Counted from the first letter of the stretch, positions 27,065 through 35,327 are shown. The stretch: DNA of 64,000 nt from Polynucleobacter sp. HIN11 (GCF_030297675.1 NZ_AP028142.1:310001-374000), one strand, 5' to 3'. Program-made: numbers and translations. Notes: generated by a model from the sequence alone, not told the origin.

Positions 27065-27889
27065 ATGAATGATTTAAACACCCACTTCCTGAACACGACT
27101 GCCTTGCCTGACATTCAAGGTGGTCATGACCTTCGCGCTCTTGCGATTGAGCGTGTTGGAATTCGTGGCATCAAGCATCCCATTCATGTTCAAAGTGGTT
27201 CTGGATCATTTCCAACTGTTGCTCAGTTTGAAATGGATGTGGCACTCCCAGCTGACCAAAAGGGGACCCATATGTCGCGCTTTGTCCATCTTTTGCACGA
27301 TGAGCAAGGCGCTTACAGTGGCTCAAAGATCGTTGGGATGGCAAAAAAAATGTTACCCCTGTTGCAGGCGAAGCAGGGCCGTATTCAAATGCAATACACC
27401 CATTTTGAAAAGAAAAGCGCACCCGTTTCCTCGGTAGAAAGTTGGATGGATTACGAGGTCACGTATCGTGCCGAGGCCAAACAAATGCCTGATGAAAGCG
27501 TCGATGTTGACTTGTATCTACAGGCTATCGTACCGGTCATGAGCTTATGCCCATGTTCAAAAGAGATTTCGGAATACGGCGCCCACAATCAGCGCTCGCA
27601 CGTCACCATTTTGGTCAAAGTCGATCCTGCCGCCAATCTGAATGTTGAAGAGCTATTGCGGATTGCAGAGACCGAGGCCTCAAGCGAGTTGTGGGCTATT
27701 TTGAAGCGCCCCGATGAAAAGTGGGTAACAGAGCGCGCGTATGAGACTCCTAAATTTGTGGAAGACTTAGTACGTGATGTTGCTACCCGGTTAAAGCACG
27801 ATGAACGAATCCTGTCTTTGATGGTCGAAGCGGAGAACTTTGAGTCCATCCATAACCACAGTGCGTTCGCCCGTATCAGCCTTCCTTAA
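27065..27889 (+). CDS. folE2: GTP cyclohydrolase FolE2
   Basis: A 274-aa GTP cyclohydrolase IB. Family motifs: MSRFVHLLHD, the metal and catalytic cysteine in MSLCPCSKEISEYGAHNQRS, and DEKWVTERAYETPKFVEDLV near the end. It opens GTP to dihydroneopterin triphosphate for folate (and queuosine) synthesis, with a metal requirement broader than FolE1. ATG 27065 is taken as the start. A TTG at 27047 is open upstream. It converges with tsaD, and the two stop codons overlap by 3 bases (27886-27889 shared region). Confidence 0.93.
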   Translation: MNDLNTHFLNTTALPDIQGGHDLRALAIERVGIRGIKHPIHVQSGSGSFPTVAQFEMDVALPADQKGTHMSRFVHLLHDEQGAYSGSKIVGMAKKMLPLLQAKQGRIQMQYTHFEKKSAPVSSVESWMDYEVTYRAEAKQMPDESVDVDLYLQAIVPVMSLCPCSKEISEYGAHNQRSHVTILVKVDPAANLNVEELLRIAETEASSELWAILKRPDEKWVTERAYETPKFVEDLVRDVATRLKHDERILSLMVEAENFESIHNHSAFARISLP

Positions 27890-28956
27890 TGATTCGAGCG
27901 ATCTAAAGAACTCAGATCCCAACGGGGTTTGATATCAAATGCCCCATTCGTGGTTGAACCACTTTGTAGTAGTCGAAGTGCTCCTGCAAATGCAATCATC
28001 ACTCCGTTATCAGTGCATAACTCGATTGGTGGATAGTGCACCTGATACCCGCATGCAGTTGCCATTGCGGTGAGTTTTTTCCGAAGCTGGGTATTGGCAC
28101 CCACACCTCCGGCAACCACTAAATCACGACACTCCATTTGCTCGAGTGCTGCCATTGCTTTATGACTTAAGACATCGGTCACGGCCTCAACAAATGCACA
28201 GGCGAGGTTGGCACGAAAAGACTCGGTATCAGAATTGGTGGATTGCGCTTTTTTGACTTGGTGCAGCACTGCAGTTTTTAGTCCCGAAAACGAAAAATCC
28301 AGATCCTTGGAATGCAACATCGGTCTGGGTAAATCAAATCCGGCAGCCTTTCCAGACTCTGCCAATTTTGAGAGCGCTGCCCCGCCTGGGTAGTCAAGAC
28401 CTAATAATTTGGCAGTCTTGTCAAATGCCTCACCGGCTGCATCATCCACTGTTTCCCCAAGCAGTTGATAGTCCCCAATTCGATTTACGAGCATGAGTTG
28501 CGTATGCCCACCGGAGACCAATAGGGCAACAAAGGGGAATTTAGGTGGGCGCGAGGATCCATCTGCTAGCAAAGGGGATAGCAGATGACCCTCTAAGTGA
28601 TGAACTCCGACCAGGGGTTTTTGGGTTGCCAGGGCTAGTGCATTGGCAAAGGCTGATCCCACCAGCAGGGCGCCTGCCAGACCAGGCCCCTGGGCGTAGG
28701 CAATGGCATCGACTTCCTGGAAGGTGCGGCCAGAATCTTTTAACGCCTTGTTTAATAAGGGAATTAAGCGGCGAATATGGTCTCGTGAGGCCAATTCAGG
28801 AACCACCCCACCATAATTTTGGTGCATCTCAATTTGGGAGTGCAAAGCGGCACCTAAGGTGCCATGATGGGCAGGTCTTCCAGCCTCCCAGGGCCCTGTG
28901 TCATAGATGGCTAGGCCGGTTTCGTCGCAGGAGGTTTCAATACCGAGGACTATCAT
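27886..28956 (-). CDS. tsaD: tRNA N6-threonylcarbamoyladenosine transferase
   Basis: A 356-aa TsaD/Kae1/YgjD protein. N-terminal LGIETSCDETGLAIYD, metal ligands in HHLEGHLLSPLL, VSGGHTQLMLV, and AGGVGANTQLRKKL with TDNGVMIAFAGALRL near the end. It transfers the threonylcarbamoyl group to A37 of ANN-decoding tRNAs, with TsaB and TsaE elsewhere. The stop codon is embedded in the convergent folE2 end. It diverges from rpsU, as in many proteobacteria. No SD precedes the ATG. Confidence 0.95.
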   Translation of the reverse strand: MIVLGIETSCDETGLAIYDTGPWEAGRPAHHGTLGAALHSQIEMHQNYGGVVPELASRDHIRRLIPLLNKALKDSGRTFQEVDAIAYAQGPGLAGALLVGSAFANALALATQKPLVGVHHLEGHLLSPLLADGSSRPPKFPFVALLVSGGHTQLMLVNRIGDYQLLGETVDDAAGEAFDKTAKLLGLDYPGGAALSKLAESGKAAGFDLPRPMLHSKDLDFSFSGLKTAVLHQVKKAQSTNSDTESFRANLACAFVEAVTDVLSHKAMAALEQMECRDLVVAGGVGANTQLRKKLTAMATACGYQVHYPPIELCTDNGVMIAFAGALRLLQSGSTTNGAFDIKPRWDLSSLDRSNH

Positions 28957-28970
28957 TGGTGGCAGGGTCG

Positions 28971-28979
28971 TGCTAAAAT
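28971..28979 (+). promoter_or_regulatory. Extended -10 promoter of rpsU (TGCTAAAAT)
   Basis: TGC followed by TAAAAT makes an extended -10 element that can work with a poor -35. The predicted start of transcription is about 28986, giving a leader of roughly 57 nt before rpsU. It lies in the 86-bp divergent gap between tsaD and rpsU. The same TAAAATC box occurs upstream of rhlE and dnaE in this window. Confidence 0.5.
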
Positions 28980-29042
28980 CCGTGTTTTAGTAAATTTTGA
29001 CCATTTTCAAGCAATCAAAGAGTAAAAGCGAGTAAAAACAGC

Positions 29043-29255
29043 ATGACCACAGTCCGCCTTCGCGAAAACGAACCATTTGAAGTGGCATTGCGCCGCTTTA
29101 AGCGCACCATTGAGAAGAATGGTCTATTGACTGATCTTCGTGCACGTGAGTTCTATGAGAAACCCACTGCCGAGCGCAAGCGCAAGAAAGCAGCCGCTGC
29201 AAAACGCCATTACAAGCGCATTCGTAGCCAGATGCTCCCTAAAAAGCTCTATTAA
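29043..29255 (+). CDS. rpsU: Ribosomal protein bS21
   Basis: A 70-aa basic protein with the S21 sequence: TTVRLRENEPFEVALRRFKR, then YEKPTAERKRKKAAAAKRH. It is needed for initiation on SD-containing messages in the 30S subunit. It begins the conserved rpsU-(yqeY)-dnaG-rpoD gene order and is followed by a rho-independent terminator, so it can be made in excess over the downstream genes. Confidence 0.97.
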   Translation: MTTVRLRENEPFEVALRRFKRTIEKNGLLTDLRAREFYEKPTAERKRKKAAAAKRHYKRIRSQMLPKKLY

Positions 29256-29299
29256 GAATTTCTGGGGTTTCGGAAAGTTCCCGAAAACCACCAATCATC

Positions 29300-29333
29300 A
29301 AAGCCCGCCTAGTCTGCGGGCTTTGTTTTTTTT
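29300..29333 (+). terminator. Rho-independent terminator after rpsU
   Basis: Stem AAAGCCCGC (29300-29308) pairs with GCGGGCTTT (29316-29324) around a 7-nt loop, followed by a run of eight T after one G. It lies 45 nt behind the rpsU stop and 49 nt before yqeY. Confidence 0.85.
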
Positions 29334-29381
29334 AATCTCTTGGATAATGGATCAATACCATCTACGATTTGGAGAACTTAA

Positions 29382-29828
29382 ATGACTCTCAAAGAGCAAA
29401 TTACCGAAGACATGAAGTCAGCTATGCGTGCTAAAGAGACCGAGCGGCTGGGCACCATTCGCTTATTGTTGGCTGCAATTAAACAGCGCGAAGTGGATGA
29501 GCGTATTACGGTAGATGATGCCGGCATCATTGCCATTGTTGAAAAACTGATCAAGCAGCGCAAAGATTCAATTGAGCAGTTTCAGAAAGCAGGTCGCACG
29601 GATTTAGTGGACCAAGAGAGTAAAGAGCTGGGAATCTTACAAGCGTATATGCCAGCCCAACTATCGGAGGCTGAAGTACAGGCGGCGATTCAAAAGACAA
29701 TTTCGAGCTTGGGAGCTGTGGGCCCACAGGATATGGGCAAAGTGATTGGGGCACTCAAGGCACAACTTGCTGGGAAAGCCGATATGGGAATGGTCTCGGG
29801 CATGGTCAAGGCCGCTCTCGCAAAGTAG
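29382..29828 (+). CDS. yqeY: GatB/YqeY domain protein
   Basis: A 148-aa stand-alone YqeY protein: LKEQITEDMKSAMRAKETER, then LLLAAIKQREVDER and LGILQAYMPAQLSEAEVQAA. The domain resembles the tail of GatB, which binds tRNA in the amidotransferase, but the role of free YqeY is unsettled. It sits between rpsU and dnaG, as in many betaproteobacteria. A GGAG precedes the ATG at a good distance. Confidence 0.92.
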   Translation: MTLKEQITEDMKSAMRAKETERLGTIRLLLAAIKQREVDERITVDDAGIIAIVEKLIKQRKDSIEQFQKAGRTDLVDQESKELGILQAYMPAQLSEAEVQAAIQKTISSLGAVGPQDMGKVIGALKAQLAGKADMGMVSGMVKAALAK

Positions 29829-29838
29829 TGATTCGTTT

Positions 29839-31731
29839 ATGGCCCTGATTCCCCAATCCTTTATTTCCGATTTACTCAATCGGGTCGATATTGTGGATGT
29901 GGTGGGCAAGCACGTCAAACTCAAAAAGGCGGGCGCGAACTATCAAGGCTTATGTCCTTTTCATCAAGAGAAGTCACCCTCGTTTTCAGTATCCCCCACC
30001 AAGCAGTTCTATCACTGCTTCGGGTGCGGGGCGCATGGGTCGGCAATTGGCTTCATGATGGAGTACTCCGGACAGTCTTATGTGGATGCGATTGAAGATC
30101 TCGCCCGCTCGGTGGGTCTGTCTGTTCCCCGTGAAGAGCGCAATGTTCGTGATGTGATTGCGCAAAAGCAAGCCTTGGCCCTGGGCGAAGTAATGACTAT
30201 GGCGAGCGATTGGTATTCTCAGCAACTAAAAGGATCGCAGCGGGCCATTGACTACCTGAAGGGGCGTGGTTTGACCGGCGAGATTGCCAAGCGCTATGGC
30301 CTTGGGTATGCACCTGATGGCTGGCAGGGACTCGAGGCGGTATTTGATTCGTACAGCAAAGATGAAACTGCCAAATTACTGATCGAGGCTGGCTTGATTA
30401 TCCAGGGGGAGGGTACCGACAGTCAGGGCAAGACCAAACGTTATGACCGCTTTCGAGATCGGATCATGTTCCCCATTCGAAATCCCAAAGGACAAGTAAT
30501 TGCCTTTGGCGGCCGCATCTTAGATCAAGGGGAGCCTAAGTATTTAAATTCTCCAGAGACCCCATTGTTTTCCAAAGGAAATACTCTTTATGGATTATTT
30601 GAGGGACGCTTAGCGATTCGGGATCGCGGATTTGTCTTGGTCTGTGAAGGCTATATGGATGTGGTGGCTTTGGCCCAACTAGGTTTTGCCAATGCGGTTG
30701 CCACCTTGGGGACTGCGTGCACACCCTTTCATGTGCGCTCTTTATTGCGCCAAACCGATCGGATTGTATTTTCATTTGATGGGGATGCGGCGGGTCAACG
30801 TGCGGCGCAGCGTGCGCTGGAGGCAACCCTACCCATCTTGAGTGACGATAAAGAAATTCGTTTTTTATTCTTGCCCAGTGAGCACGATCCCGATAGCTAT
30901 ATTCGTCAATATGGCGCTGCCGCGTTTGAGCAAGCAATTCATCAGGCGATGCCCTTATCCGGATTCTTTTTCAAGCTTGCGAGCGAGGGTAATGATCTAG
31001 CAACTCCAGAGGGTCGCGCTAAAACCCACCATGTTGCTAAGCCCTGGTTGCAATCGATGCCAGCGATTGCTTTGCGGTCTCAACTGCTGCGTGAGCTTGC
31101 GAATCGTACCGCATCGAGTGTGAGTGAGCTTGAGCAATTTTGTGCATTGACTTCTGCTACTAAAACTCCGCTCCCTACCACTCAAGCCCAAACCAAATCG
31201 CAGACTATCAAACTGGCAATGACAAAACCAATCGCCCCAAGATCGGCAAAACAGTCGCATCCCAAGGTTGAACCACCAAAGCCAACCGACTTATCGGAAC
31301 ACATCATGCGTTTATTGATTCAGTTTCCGGTTCTAGGAAAAAATATGACAGCCGATCAACGTCAATTGGCATTGGAGGTCGCCAAAAAACGATCGGATAA
31401 GGCGCATGATTTAATGGGCGACCTGATTCATCAGTGCGACATTTTGGAGATTAATTCGCAAAATCCAAACTCCTCTTTTGCGGTTTTTCAGGATCAGTTA
31501 GCAACCAGTCCATTGGCCGATTTGTACCAAATCCTCAGGCAACGCATTTTGGGTTCTGAGATTGAGTATCTTGGAGCAAAAGAGGATCTGGAGGGAGTCT
31601 TAAATAAGCTAGAACTTGGTCATTTGAAAGCCGAAATGACTGAAATTACCGAAAAAATGACTCAGGGAACTGCAAATACACAGGATTTAGAGCGCTACCG
31701 GGAAATTAGTCAGCGTTTGAGTAGGCAGTAG
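29839..31731 (+). CDS. dnaG: DNA primase
   Basis: A 630-aa bacterial primase. CHC2 zinc domain at residues 40-65 (CPFHQEKSPSF, QFYHCFGCG), RNA-polymerase domain with the RYGLGYAPDGW motif, TOPRIM with VCEGYMDVVAL and FSFDGDAAGQRAAQRAL, and a C-terminal helicase-binding domain after a low-complexity linker at about 435-470. It makes primers for Pol III. ATG 29839 begins 10 nt behind the yqeY stop and has no SD. The frame is open upstream through yqeY. Confidence 0.96.
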   Translation: MALIPQSFISDLLNRVDIVDVVGKHVKLKKAGANYQGLCPFHQEKSPSFSVSPTKQFYHCFGCGAHGSAIGFMMEYSGQSYVDAIEDLARSVGLSVPREERNVRDVIAQKQALALGEVMTMASDWYSQQLKGSQRAIDYLKGRGLTGEIAKRYGLGYAPDGWQGLEAVFDSYSKDETAKLLIEAGLIIQGEGTDSQGKTKRYDRFRDRIMFPIRNPKGQVIAFGGRILDQGEPKYLNSPETPLFSKGNTLYGLFEGRLAIRDRGFVLVCEGYMDVVALAQLGFANAVATLGTACTPFHVRSLLRQTDRIVFSFDGDAAGQRAAQRALEATLPILSDDKEIRFLFLPSEHDPDSYIRQYGAAAFEQAIHQAMPLSGFFFKLASEGNDLATPEGRAKTHHVAKPWLQSMPAIALRSQLLRELANRTASSVSELEQFCALTSATKTPLPTTQAQTKSQTIKLAMTKPIAPRSAKQSHPKVEPPKPTDLSEHIMRLLIQFPVLGKNMTADQRQLALEVAKKRSDKAHDLMGDLIHQCDILEINSQNPNSSFAVFQDQLATSPLADLYQILRQRILGSEIEYLGAKEDLEGVLNKLELGHLKAEMTEITEKMTQGTANTQDLERYREISQRLSRQ

Positions 31732-31784
31732 GAAAATCAGAAAATAAATGGCTTAAATCGATATTTTTTAAGCTTTTGTAGGTC

Positions 31785-31808
31785 TTGATTGGCTCAATCG
31801 AGTATAAT
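31785..31808 (+). promoter_or_regulatory. Promoter of rpoD with adjacent inverted repeat
   Basis: A consensus TATAAT at 31803-31808 is preceded directly by a near-perfect inverted repeat TTGATTG (31785-31791) / CAATCGA (31795-31801). No standard -35 lies 17 nt upstream, so the repeat may be a regulator site that replaces or blocks it. It would leave a leader of about 150 nt before the rpoD ATG. Confidence 0.45.
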
Positions 31809-31964
31809 ATGCACTTCCAGAAAAAACTATTTGAATCAGCCACTTACCTCCATGGCCTGAGTACCTTTGGATGATCGATGCGGGCAAATGAACCAGATCA
31901 TCAGGAAATATGGCTTAAGTGAGTATTTACTAACTTATTAGATTGATCGATTGCAAAGATATCC

Positions 31965-34403
31965 ATGAAAAAACCAGCTTCCAAAGTCGCTCCTAAAAAA
32001 TTAGCAAAACCGGCACCTAAAGCTAAGGCACCGGTTAAAAAAGCAAAGCCTGCTGCTCCGGCAAAGAAGTCAGCAAAAGCGGTTGCTAAGAAGCCCGCCA
32101 AGGCTCCAGTAAAAAAAGTGAGCAAACCTGCGGGTAAGGCAATAAAGGCGCCAGCTAAAAAAGTGGTTTCCAAAACTGCCAAGCCGACAGCAAAGACTGC
32201 CAAGCCAAGTGCTAAATCAGTGAAAGCGGCACCAAAGCTGACCGCGAAAGAGTTGGCTAAAAAAGCAGCTGAAGAGAAGGCCCTGAAGAAAGCGCAAGAG
32301 AAGGCGGCGAAGGAACAAGCTAAGGCGGAAGCAAAAGCCGCCAAGTTAAAAGCCAAAGAGGCAGCGGTTGAGTTGGATGAAAATGGTCAGCCGATTAAAA
32401 AGACGCGTGGTCGTAAACCAAAGGTCGAAGTAGCGGGTGAGCCTGGTGTTGATAATCGCACCGATCGCCAAAAAGCACGCGATCGCAAAGCAAAAGAAAA
32501 AGCACTCCTCAAAGAGTTTGCTGCACAACAATTGGGTAGTGAAGAGCAGCAAGAGTTACGCCGTGCACGTTTGAAGACCCTCATCAAAATGGGTAAGTCT
32601 AAGGGTTACTTAACTCATGGCGAGATGAACGATGTCATGTCCGATGAGTTATCAGAGGTGGACGCCCTTGAAACTCTGATCGGCCTACTTAATGACATCG
32701 GGATTACCGTCTATGAGCAAGCTCCCGATGCAGAAACCTTACTCTTAAATGAACATGGCCCTACCGCAACCTCGGAAGAAGAGGCGGAAGAAGAAGCTGA
32801 AGCTGCTCTCTCAACCGTTGACTCGGAGTTCGGTCGTACTACTGACCCCGTGCGCATGTATATGCGCGAGATGGGTACCGTCGATCTCTTAACCCGCGAG
32901 GGTGAGATCGTGATCGCCAAAAAGATCGAAGCCGGTCTCAAAGATATGGTGATGGCTCTTTCTGCTTGCCCCGTCACCATTTCAGAGATCCTCACCAATG
33001 TTGACAAGATTGTTTCCGGAGAGATGGAAATCGATCAGTTTGTCGATGGCCTAGTAGATCCTAATGCTGAAGATATTCCGATGGCTGCCGATGAGCCCGA
33101 GGATCTGGAGATGATGGATGAGGGCGAAGAGGGCGATGATGATGAAGGTGGCGGTGGTGGCGCGAGTACTGCTAGTGCGAAGCAACTCGAAGAGCTCAAG
33201 CAACGTTCCCTTGAAAAGTTTGCGGTGATTCGGACGCAGTTTGACAAGATGCGTCGCGCCCACGACCGCGATGGTTATAACTCACCAGGTTATTTAAAAG
33301 CGCAAGATGCGATTCGAAACGAGTTACTTGGCTTTCGCTTAACAGCAAAGAGTGTTGAAAAGCTCTGCGACACCATGCGTGCCCAAGTCGATGAAGTATG
33401 GAAGCTTGAGCGTGGCATTGTGAGTATTCTGGTTGATAAGATCGGGATCCCGCGCGCTGAAGTTCTACAAGCATTTCCAAAAATGGCCATGAACTTGCGT
33501 TGGACCGCAAATCTTCTCAAAGAGCCAAAACCCTACAGCGCTCTCTTAGAGCGCAATGTCCCAGCGATTCAAGAGCTACAACAAAAGTTGATCGATATTC
33601 AGACCAAAGTGGTCCTACCGCTCAATGAGCTCAAAGAAGTGAATAAGCAAATGATTGCCGGTGAGAAGCGTGCGCGGGAAGCGAAGCGCGAGATGACGGT
33701 CGCAAACTTGCGCTTAGTAATCTCGATTGCTAAGAAGTACACCAACCGTGGCTTGCAGTTCTTGGATCTGATTCAAGAGGGCAATATTGGCCTCATGAAA
33801 GCAGTCGATAAGTTTGAGTACCGTCGTGGTTACAAGTTCTCTACTTATGCGACCTGGTGGATTCGTCAGGCAATTACTCGCTCGATCGCAGATCAGGCGA
33901 GAACGATCCGTATCCCAGTACACATGATTGAGACCATCAATAAGATGAATCGCATTAGTCGCCAGATTTTGCAAGAGACTGGTCATGAGCCCGATGCTGC
34001 AACCTTGGCACAGAAGATGGAGATTCCAGAGGACAAGATTCGGAAGATCATGAAGATCGCAAAAGAACCGATTTCTATGGAAACCCCGATTGGCGATGAT
34101 GAGGATTCACATTTGGGCGACTTCATTGAAGATTCCAATACCTTGGCACCTGCCGAAGCCGCACTGCATGACTCGATGCGCGATGTAGTGAAGGATGTGC
34201 TTGATTCCTTAACACCGCGCGAGGCAAAAGTATTGCGGATGCGTTTTGGTGTTGAGATGAGTACCGATCATACCCTCGAAGAAGTTGGTAAGCAGTTTGA
34301 TGTGACGCGTGAACGCATTCGTCAAATCGAAGCGAAGGCATTGCGTAAGATGCGTCATCCAAGCCGCAGTGATAAGTTGAAAACCTTCCTCGAAGAAGAT
34401 TGA
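31965..34403 (+). CDS. rpoD: Primary sigma factor with lysine/alanine-rich N-terminal extension
   Basis: An 812-aa sigma-70. From the N-terminus: a basic Lys/Ala/Pro-rich segment of about 135 residues, a TRGRKP AT-hook-like motif near 147, region 1.1 at about 200-265, region 1.2 (DPVRMYMREMGTVDLL) near 293, a spacer with an acidic, glycine-rich patch near 385, region 2 (NLRLVISIAKKYTNRGLQ, WWIRQAITRSIADQA) near 580-640, region 3, and region 4 with the HTH (TLEEVGKQFDVTRERIRQIE) near 770-790. It directs RNA polymerase to housekeeping promoters. The E. coli protein is about 613 aa, and most of the extra length is the basic tail. It is followed after 11 nt by a tRNA gene. Confidence 0.97.
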   Translation: MKKPASKVAPKKLAKPAPKAKAPVKKAKPAAPAKKSAKAVAKKPAKAPVKKVSKPAGKAIKAPAKKVVSKTAKPTAKTAKPSAKSVKAAPKLTAKELAKKAAEEKALKKAQEKAAKEQAKAEAKAAKLKAKEAAVELDENGQPIKKTRGRKPKVEVAGEPGVDNRTDRQKARDRKAKEKALLKEFAAQQLGSEEQQELRRARLKTLIKMGKSKGYLTHGEMNDVMSDELSEVDALETLIGLLNDIGITVYEQAPDAETLLLNEHGPTATSEEEAEEEAEAALSTVDSEFGRTTDPVRMYMREMGTVDLLTREGEIVIAKKIEAGLKDMVMALSACPVTISEILTNVDKIVSGEMEIDQFVDGLVDPNAEDIPMAADEPEDLEMMDEGEEGDDDEGGGGGASTASAKQLEELKQRSLEKFAVIRTQFDKMRRAHDRDGYNSPGYLKAQDAIRNELLGFRLTAKSVEKLCDTMRAQVDEVWKLERGIVSILVDKIGIPRAEVLQAFPKMAMNLRWTANLLKEPKPYSALLERNVPAIQELQQKLIDIQTKVVLPLNELKEVNKQMIAGEKRAREAKREMTVANLRLVISIAKKYTNRGLQFLDLIQEGNIGLMKAVDKFEYRRGYKFSTYATWWIRQAITRSIADQARTIRIPVHMIETINKMNRISRQILQETGHEPDAATLAQKMEIPEDKIRKIMKIAKEPISMETPIGDDEDSHLGDFIEDSNTLAPAEAALHDSMRDVVKDVLDSLTPREAKVLRMRFGVEMSTDHTLEEVGKQFDVTRERIRQIEAKALRKMRHPSRSDKLKTFLEED

Positions 34404-34414
34404 TGAAGTCTTAG

Positions 34415-34491
34415 GGGCCCATAGCTCAGTTGGTTAGAGCAGAGGACTCATAATCCTTTGGTCCCAGGTTCAAGTCCTGGTGGGCCCACCA
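34415..34491 (+). tRNA. tRNA with CAU anticodon, probably tRNA-Ile2 (lysidine type)
   Basis: A 77-nt cloverleaf with encoded CCA. The acceptor stem pairs GGGCCCA (34415-34421) with TGGGCCC (34481-34487), the D arm begins TAGCTCAGTTGGTTAGAGC, the anticodon CAT is at 34449-34451, and the T arm contains GGTTCAAGTCC. Pairs C4-G69 and C5-G68 are those used by TilS to pick tRNA-Ile2 over elongator tRNA-Met (U4-A69, A5-U68 in E. coli), so Ile2 is favoured. E. coli also carries its ileX gene near rpoD. It starts 11 nt after the rpoD stop and is probably cut from the rpoD transcript. Confidence 0.9.
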
Positions 34492-34494
34492 GAA
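34447..34494 (+). repeat. Left copy of 48-nt direct repeat (3' part of the tRNA)
   Basis: This segment runs from the anticodon loop through the T arm, the CCA end and three further bases. It recurs at 35187-35234 with four substitutions. Integrases of the tyrosine recombinase class often use such tRNA 3' segments as attachment sites, and one common crossover point is the anticodon loop, where this repeat begins. Confidence 0.6.
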
Positions 34495-34498
34495 ATGA

Positions 34499-34528
34499 AA
34501 ATACCAATCTTCGGGTTGGTATTTTTTT
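34499..34528 (+). terminator. Rho-independent terminator after the tRNA
   Basis: Stem AAATACCAA (34499-34507) pairs with TTGGTATTT (34516-34524) around a loop containing TTCG, followed by more T. It ends the rpoD-tRNA transcript. Confidence 0.8.
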
Positions 34529-34644
34529 AGGTCTTGCGATACATCCAAATTAATTGCATTAGCATCTGATATAGTTTTTGGAGTTAATAAAACACATCCA
34601 CCCCATGTAGTGATTAATTTAAATTATATAAATGGAGAATTTCT

Positions 34645-35097
34645 ATGAATCGCCTTAAAGTAGTGGTTGTATCCTTGGCAGTAAGCCTTTGTTCTGCCAT
34701 CGGAGTTGCGAATGCGCAAGGCAGCGCTCCTTCGCCTACTGTATCGGCGACCGCTACATTTGATCTTAAGGTATACGCGTTAAGTTCCGGACAAAAAGTG
34801 AGTAATGCCAGTGGCGTTCTAACTTACCAAGGTAAAAAATATCCGTTTACAGTCAAAGGAATTGGTTTAAATGAAAACCAAATTGGCGCAGCCCAACTCG
34901 TTGCCGATGCGACTGTCTATAACCTCAACAAGGCATCTGATTTTGCAGGCACTTTCACTGCAGTCACTACTGGTATGGAGGCAACTGGGCAATCAAGAAT
35001 TCGCAATAATAAAAATGTCCTAGTTGATCTAAAAGGCTGGTCTAAGGGGCCGGTTGTTATTGCTCCCGAAGGTGCTGTGATTGAATTTAATAAATAA
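34645..35097 (+). CDS. Exported protein of unknown function
   Basis: A 150-aa protein with a clear signal peptide (MNRLKVVVVSLAVSLCSAIG, cleavage after ANAQ). The mature part is beta-rich: a stretch resembling FDLKVYALSSGQKVSNASG, then YPFTVKGIGL and YNLNKASDFAGTF, with no cysteine and no membrane segment. I do not recognise a named family with confidence. An SD (GGAG) precedes the ATG. It stands alone between the tRNA and the degenerate tRNA copy at 35187, so it could be cargo of a vanished element. A periplasmic location is inferred from the signal. Confidence 0.75.
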   Translation: MNRLKVVVVSLAVSLCSAIGVANAQGSAPSPTVSATATFDLKVYALSSGQKVSNASGVLTYQGKKYPFTVKGIGLNENQIGAAQLVADATVYNLNKASDFAGTFTAVTTGMEATGQSRIRNNKNVLVDLKGWSKGPVVIAPEGAVIEFNK

Positions 35098-35186
35098 ACC
35101 TAAAAGTAATCACACAAATACTCACACACCAATAAACAGGAGACGTAAGCTCTTGAAATCCTAATGGTTTTATTTGGTTGTCTGCT

Positions 35187-35234
35187 CTCATAATCTTTTG
35201 GTCCCAGGTTCATGTCCCGGTGGGCCCACTAGAA
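35187..35234 (+). repeat. Right copy of 48-nt direct repeat, degenerate tRNA fragment
   Basis: It begins CTCATAATC and ends with a TGGGCCCACTAGAA-type tail. It matches tRNA positions from the anticodon loop to the 3' end with four mismatches in 48. The 5' half of the tRNA is missing, so it cannot be a functional tRNA. It is best read as an old attachment-site scar. No integrase is seen in the window. The rest of the gene-free stretch 35098-35402 holds only this repeat, a terminator and the promoter region of the next gene. Confidence 0.65.
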
Positions 35235-35236
35235 TA

Positions 35237-35276
35237 CAAAAACCCTCATCAGTAATCCTGGGGTTTTTGTTTTTTG
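35237..35276 (+). terminator. Terminator-like hairpin behind the tRNA fragment
   Basis: CAAAAACCC (35237-35245) pairs with GGGTTTTTG (35261-35269), followed by a T-run. It occupies the same relative place as the terminator behind the intact tRNA, although its sequence is different. Confidence 0.65.
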
Positions 35277-35327
35277 AGTGTTACTAGGGCACATACCATG
35301 CCTAAAATAGACCCAATTTTGGCTTGC

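Noticed and set aside
31901..32356. 151-residue alanine/phenylalanine-rich frame on the minus strand
   Set aside because: It is the complement of the lysine/alanine-rich start of rpoD. The low-complexity codons leave the opposite strand open.
32711..33263. Serine-rich frames on the minus strand
   Set aside because: They are opposite the acidic section of rpoD and arise from its codon bias.
35187..35234. A second tRNA gene
   Set aside because: Only the part from the anticodon loop onward is present. No D arm or 5' acceptor strand, so it is a fragment.
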